Part shown: piece after piece, positions 58,801-64,000 of the stretch | Numbering within the stretch: the first letter of the stretch is position 1 | Layout of the letters: every line of letters begins with the position of its first letter | Source of the DNA: Whalleya microplaca | Lineage: Eukaryota; Ascomycota; Sordariomycetes; Xylariales; Xylariaceae | Assembly: GCA_022497155.1 (NCBI GenBank) | Contig: MU385770.1 | Coordinates: 186,001 to 250,000, forward strand | Direction of reading: 5' to 3' | Length of the DNA stretch: 64,000 bases | Position numbers and translations under genes: made by a program | The notes under the pieces: model-generated | The model's input: the letters and a program-made list of their open reading frames with translations, nothing else | Database searches by the model: none | What the model was told of the DNA's origin: nothing

Positions 58801-60017
58801 CCGCAGTACGATGATCCTAGCGGCCTTGCCTTAGCCACTCTGCACTCTGCCACTGTACTCTACATCCTACATACCTACTTCAGTACGTACGAACAAGAAC
58901 ACGAAGAAGGAAATAGTTCCAGGGTGGTATCTCCCCTACAGGCCCCCGACTGCGTACAGGCTCCTAGCTCCCACTTTTCGCAGTGATAGGTCTCTCTCTG
59001 CGTATGTACATACTTCTGAAATAGAAGGTTGCAGATTGTTGGTCGGGAGCGGCTGGATGGCTGTATGTACTTGTATGGCGTATCTGCCTCTTTCAGGCCG
59101 AAGACCGAAGAAGATGGACCAAAGGACGACAAAAGACCACGGCGGCTCGGCTCTTTTTGAACCTGTCTACTATACCTGTACAACCCGAGCCGGGTTTCTG
59201 CGAATCAAGAGGCGGGCCTTGGACGTGTCGAGAAGTTACTTTGATTAATCAACCAAAACGGGAGGCCATGGACTAATATTCGCCGATCAAACTGTTCAAA
59301 AAGTGAGATTCGCAACCCGCAAACCGTAAACCCGCACGCGACGGCACCCTGCCAGCCAGGGTCTTCCCTCCCAGCTGCCCCCATCGGTACCTACGTACCT
59401 AGACCTAGGTACAACACAATATACCTCCCGCTCCATATATGTATCTGTCCTTTACCCCTGTCCTACCTTAAGTGCCTGTCCTACGCGATGTACATGGCAT
59501 GAGAGGGAACTCGATAACTACATATAGGGTTTATGTATATTCGATATCAAATACTGCTTTGTATCTGAGCCACGCCGCTTTAACCTGAGTCGAGCCTGAG
59601 TTATGCACAATTACACAAATATTATGTCGCGTATAATTAAACGTTGTTTCAATGTCACTTCAATTTCCTTGACAGAAATAAAATCATCCTACAACAACTT
59701 ATAACCTAGTGTTTTACGCGCAGTGCGTAACGTACCTAGGACTACTTATTTCTATCGATGTAGTATCCTAAAGGTTCTAGTCGTGTTTTCTCAATATCAT
59801 TCGGGTAAAGAGAGAGAGAAGAATCACAGAACGTGATATATGAGAGCAATACAAGTGTATCCAATATGAGTGCAAGCAAGCACCTATATGGGCCAGTACA
59901 GGTACGAATCTTGGGTAGCATAAGTATGTGCCAGTACGGGGCCGGGCCAGCACGAGTGTGACCCGAAATTCCCGGACCGAGATAGGATAACGTACGGAAT
60001 CGGCCTCGGTGCGGATG
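55841..60017. other. 4.2 kb gene desert
   Basis: No ORF over about 100 codons and none with recognisable features. It has TACC/TACT-rich stretches, a CCTA then GTA microsatellite (57174-57206) and TACCTAGG-like palindromes (58611-58624, 59385-59412). No tRNA or transposon is recognised. Confidence 0.5.
57174..57206. repeat. CCTA/GTA microsatellite
   Basis: (CCTA)4 followed by (GTA)4 with a small junction; non-coding. Confidence 0.85.
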
Positions 60018-60960
60018 TTATACCTTTCGTAACATATTAAACCAGGGGTGACTAACTGCATCCCGCGCCGCGATTCTGAGTGTTGGATCCAGTCTCGTCA
60101 TCTTGAGAACCGGATCCTTGAAGATTGGATCTACAATATGAGAGATGTCGTCGGAGAATGTACCGCCATGAGTCCTCCGCATATAGCTGATCATTGCTGG
60201 CAAGAAAAAACATCTTGTTCAATACCACGCATATCATCTGGTTCGTGATTCATTAATGAATTTGCAGTGCAAGCTACAGGTGTTTTATATCAAGATCACG
60301 GAAGAGAACATATCTGAAGCAGGATTTTGACGGGAGAGGCCCCAGGACTCGGGCTCCTTTATGACTGGTTTCCGTAAAGGTGTCCCCTCAAGTACTTCCC
60401 CGGTGGTACTATCACGGCATCCTCAAGGTCTGAAATATGTATGCTCTTGACAGTAACATCGCCGTAAGTACCTTCGTCGTAGTCGATGAGAACGTTGTCT
60501 GGCATGCCGCATCAGCACCTGTTCGTTGGCTCCCATAATATACCACTGTGAAGGATTTCCCGTTCATGAAGATCAGCCAAGCCACACCAAACACTGCGGA
60601 GCATGTCTTTTCTAGCCTCGGCAGCCCGCTTTCTTTGGCTGAAACGGAGTAGATCACCGATCAAGAATGGATAGATGAAGATCTCGAATTCGTGGTAAGT
60701 GTCCACCACAGTTCGCACGTCCGGACTTGAAGATACCAGCTTCTAGAGTTCCCTTTGGTATTCGAAGCCCCTTGATCATATACTTCACGATATATTTCAC
60801 CGTTTCAGCTCTTGAAACACGTGACCCAGCACTTTTCCCACTGCTTATAGGTATTTCAAACCAGAACTACCGAGCACAACAAACACATACTAGCGGGTTT
60901 CGCCGGCCGGACGGCATTCCTTCTATTCGAAAACTCGGCCCGAGTCCCCCTTAAGCAATG
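60018..60960 (-). pseudogene. decayed protein kinase gene
   Basis: Pieces of a eukaryotic protein kinase catalytic domain appear in the correct order on the minus strand but in different frames. 60718-60512 reads VRTVVDTYHEFEIFIYPFL ... RKDMLRSVWCGLADLHEREILHS, the segment leading to the catalytic loop. Next, in another frame, comes DNVLIDYDEGTYGDVTVKSI and KYLRG (60500-60380). 60237-60100 reads NKMFFLASNDQLYAEDSWRY, and 60110-60018 reads LDPTLRIAARDAVSHPWF, the typical end of a kinase domain. The catalytic-loop Lys region (D-x-K-P) is missing or interrupted and several stops and frameshifts intervene. The family resembles a kinase type found in many copies in filamentous fungi. Traces may extend to about 60960. 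Confidence 0.75.
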
Positions 60961-62389
60961 TACCTGGCGCGAAGGGCTCTTTGTTGGACCGAGACGTGGC
61001 GGCATGTTCTTCGTATGAGCCATGGCGAAATTTAAATAGCTCTAACAACGCGAGGTATGAGGGATAGTGAGAAAAATAATGAGCCCAGGGGTTTATACTT
61101 CAAAATCAATGTGAATACAACGAAGACAATCGACTATAGACTGTAGGAGCGCGCGTTTGTTGCGGCAACTGGTCCAATCAACTATTCAACGTCCTCTACC
61201 GCCCTTCATCTTTCCTTAAGAATACGCAGTTCGTGTTAATGCTATCTAGTTAGTGAAACCCGATGTCTGGTCCTTGATAACCCCAGCCCTATTCTGCATA
61301 AGGTATGTATAGATGAATACAGTTGCTCCGAGCACGTGGCTGTGGACAGACTGAGCCGAGCCAGAACAAAAGCGGCGGACACACTTATCCCTATTTGTCG
61401 GGGGCCAGGGTCGGTGTACTTTGCAATTCATATGACCACATATGCGAGATACATAGTCACCGCGCCACCTAGAGTACTTACGGACTAGTCCGATCCACCC
61501 ACAAAATATGCGCGCAGTAGGCGCTGACAGCATGTTCTCGCCAGCAATAGGTACCTGTGAATGTACCCGGCTTCCATGTACACCATTGCCTGGAACTTTT
61601 CTACTACAGTCAATACATACTATCACTAAAGAGAGGGTATGTATGTATCCATGCATGTACGTATGTAGGTAGTGCTACGTTGAACAACGATTGAAAGCTG
61701 CCGTCCGCTTACGCAGTAGGTACATGGCCTGCATCCACATCCACCACACCCTCGTCCACGAAGTCCCACCTTCGACGCCTTTCATCAACCTGATAGTTTC
61801 CACACAATCTGACAATCCGATCCCCAATTCCTAATTCCCACTCTGTCACTCCATCTACCATCTATCCATCTCCTGCCGTCGTCACAGTCAACTCTTCCCC
61901 ATATACGTCTAGATTGCTTGCTTTGCTTCCTACCATTGCTCCCTCTGCCTGCCTCTCTCCAGAGAGTCCAATCAGTTCAAACTCTCTCCCGAGAGCCGAA
62001 TCTCCCCCATAGGCCGATATACCTACCATAGTCGGATCCTTTCCCACGAGTCCTATCGAGCCTCGCTGGATTGACACCGCAACGCCCGCGTTCTGTCTTG
62101 TAACTCATTGGTGTGATCTCGGTCGGGCTAGATGCCGACCATTGCCTGATTGTTGGATGGCTATGATGATACATTGCCTTTGGCAAATCTAATAAATCAC
62201 GACCCAGCTATCAACCTGCCTATATACGAATTCTTAGCTGCCTGCTTTCTTGTTCACCGAGTTCCCTGTCTTTTGGCCGACGAGCCCATGTTGGAATAGA
62301 GGAAAAGCTGGTCCTCTCCATCCCTCTCTCCTCGCATCCCCCGAGTTCAATTGTTCCAAACTATCGCCTAACGTACGTCTTTTGACACG
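60961..62389. promoter_or_regulatory. intergenic and probable long 5' UTR
   Basis: 61000-61650 has no supported gene. 61690-62389 is C/T-rich on the plus strand, typical of a long transcribed leader before the gene at 62390. Confidence 0.45.
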
Positions 62390-63541
62390 ATGGCGATCGA
62401 CTCGTTAAAAAGCTTGACTGTCAACATTCCCGATTGGCTCAAACGGCTTGAAGAGCTGAATGGGCAGATCGAGCAACGCCAGCGGGACCTGGCTCAGCTG
62501 CCCGAGAACCAGTCTTCCTCGCGTTCTATCAAGAACCGTGGCTCGACCGAGTCTCTGAAGCCAAAACGGGATGATGCGGAGGTACCGTTAGAAGATCTAG
62601 CGCCAGATGCCACGCCGGACGCCGCCCCGCGAAACGCTGCCCAGGAGAAAAGCGGCGCCGATCATCCTTCAAGCCCCGTAAGCGAACGTAACTCTAAATC
62701 CTCGCATCATCAGGCTCATGAGGTGAAGGCGACAGCACAACGGCGCGCGCGCGCCACCGTTCGCAAGAAGCAGAAGACCGACTCCATGGTCAGCGCCGAG
62801 GGCGCCGTCCCCAAGTACCGATCCCGGAATATGATCATCGTCTACTACGACAGCTACGTACAGTCGTTCTTCGAGGAGTTGGTCAAGTTCGTGTCCTCGC
62901 AACGAAATCTGATGCGCAAGGCCAAGATGGCTGCCAAGGTAGCGCAGATCAAGCGGCTGGCCGAGCTCGAGATGCCTGACGACGAGGACGACGACGGCGA
63001 CGAGCTCAAGCCCGGCGACAATCTCATCGCGGCCGACCCCAAGACCACGGCTCCGAAACCTAAGCCGGACGGCCCCGAAGAGCTCAAATTACACTTTAGG
63101 AGTACCCGGCAGATGGGGTATGCGTCTCGAATGCCACCAGGTAGAATGAACATGCGAGGATTAAGATCTGGTATGGGTGGCGGTGGCGGCGGCGGCGGCG
63201 GGCTGGGCTTACCGGGTGACATATGGGAAGAGCTGGATAAAGGTCTCGAGTTCGTCCAGGGCATGTGTGAACACGGCGCGCACCAGTTCCTTCGGGATGG
63301 TGACTGCAACGATGAGATCGAGAAGATCAAGAGCCGTCTGGCGCAGACAAGAGAGGCTGCCGACAAGGAGCTGGTGCGGGTGGCGGCGGAAAACCCCGAC
63401 GGCTTGGATATGGCCGAGCCTACGAAGACCCGGAGTTACCGTCCGATGACCATGCGGAGAGACACTGGTGCGTCTACGCCCAAGAGCCAGCCTAAACAGG
63501 AGGCTCCGGAGGAAATGGAAGACGAAGGGATCCAAGCCTAG
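62390..63541 (+). CDS. conserved-looking fungal protein of unknown function
   Basis: Single exon, 383 residues, no named family recognised. The N-terminus (MAIDSLKSLTVNIPDWLKRLEELNGQIEQRQRDL) should form an amphipathic or coiled helix. Residues about 40-145 are disordered and charged, ending in RRARATVRKKQK, a possible NLS. The most ordered block is residues about 145-205 (YRSRNMIIVYYDSYVQSFFEELVKFVSSQRNLMRKAKMAAKVAQIKRLAELEM). After a DDEDDDGDE acidic run and a Pro/Lys linker comes FRSTRQMGYASRMPPGRMNMRG and a Gly9 run. A second ordered block follows near 280-345 (IWEELDKGLEFVQGMCEHGAHQFLRDGDCNDEIEKIKSRLAQTREAADKEL). No membrane segment. A nuclear role is a guess from the basic patch. Confidence 0.85.
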   Translation: MAIDSLKSLTVNIPDWLKRLEELNGQIEQRQRDLAQLPENQSSSRSIKNRGSTESLKPKRDDAEVPLEDLAPDATPDAAPRNAAQEKSGADHPSSPVSERNSKSSHHQAHEVKATAQRRARATVRKKQKTDSMVSAEGAVPKYRSRNMIIVYYDSYVQSFFEELVKFVSSQRNLMRKAKMAAKVAQIKRLAELEMPDDEDDDGDELKPGDNLIAADPKTTAPKPKPDGPEELKLHFRSTRQMGYASRMPPGRMNMRGLRSGMGGGGGGGGGLGLPGDIWEELDKGLEFVQGMCEHGAHQFLRDGDCNDEIEKIKSRLAQTREAADKELVRVAAENPDGLDMAEPTKTRSYRPMTMRRDTGASTPKSQPKQEAPEEMEDEGIQA

Positions 63542-64000
63542 TTCCGGATCGATCAGGCTGATTACTTAGAATGACGATCGCCTACTTAATTACTTGCAAC
63601 CTTACCAGCGATACCGATCTACCAACCACCACCATCTGCTCACATACTATTACACACATATTTATATATATTTACCACATATACTGCCGTTGGACATGAT
63701 ATTTGCTCACATGCGGCATCGCGACGGCGTTGGCATACATCGTTTGGCAGTCTATCGCCTATAGAAGTCTGCAATTCCTCTCCATTTCATATCGGACTAC
63801 GGATGCTATGCCTTCGATCATATTTGTTCTGGATTTTTTGGGAATTGGGTTGGTAAAAGGCACGCATCAGCACACATCTTACCATTGCAATACAATTTTG
63901 CTCGCAGCTGAATTGGGAATTCTGATATGGATATCGACACACAACAAGAAGGGGTCACTACCGAACAGGAGCTGCTATTGCGCGTCTAGTGCTGACGACT
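63542..64000. other. 3' flank of the last gene
   Basis: 459 bp, AT-rich, no ORF of note. Probably the 3' UTR and following intergenic DNA cut by the window end. Confidence 0.6.

Noticed and set aside
58705..59248. ORFs of 70-102 codons in the 55.8-60 kb desert
   Set aside because: Low-quality composition, overlapping on both strands, no splice or family support.

Overview
The window is nuclear DNA from a filamentous ascomycete (Pezizomycotina). Four things point there: small GT-AG introns of about 55-85 nt with CTAAC/CTGAC-type branch sites; the protein types present (an AreB-type GATA factor, a fused URA2/CAD enzyme, a YVC1 vacuolar channel, a fungal BTB-like protein); intergenic TACCTAGG-rich palindromes; and long intergenic stretches. 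A Sordariomycete is my best guess, but this is inference. Exons were assembled by eye from splice signals, reading phase and family conservation. For most multi-exon genes the summed exon lengths are an exact multiple of three.

Layout. 0.9-5.9 kb: HGH1 (-) and ENP1/bystin (+) diverge from one short promoter, and KRR1 (-) converges on ENP1. 5.9-9.1 kb is mostly non-coding and leads into the GATA factor AreB (+), which has candidate upstream exons. 11-19.6 kb: a small membrane protein (-), the PP4 catalytic subunit (+), and a 1660-residue low-complexity orphan protein (-). 20.3-21.3 kb: a bZIP factor (-) whose first coding exon appears to be only the ATG. After a 3.4 kb empty stretch come PDX3 (-), tRNA-Gln (-), deoxyhypusine hydroxylase LIA1 (+), Pol I subunit RPA12 (-) and the cohesin loader SCC2/Mis4 (+). 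35.3-44.5 kb: a BTB-like protein (-), a 70-residue membrane protein (+) and YVC1 (-). 47.4-54.2 kb: URA2 (+), followed by an Alr4036-type FMN-binding protein (+). 55.8-62.4 kb is a gene desert holding a decayed protein kinase relic. The window ends with a conserved-looking protein of unknown function (+).

Functional themes. Five genes serve ribosome production or translation factors: HGH1 for eEF2 folding, ENP1 and KRR1 for 40S biogenesis, RPA12 for rRNA transcription, and LIA1 for eIF5A hypusination. Two unrelated genes carry the PNPOx/FMN-binding fold. URA2 catalyses the first two steps of pyrimidine synthesis. I see no CRISPR array, intact transposon or secondary-metabolite cluster. The least explained items are the 1660-residue orphan, the alternative 5' structure of the GATA gene, the short-intron tRNA with paired downstream hairpins, and the possible dual-targeting leaders on both PNPOx-fold proteins.
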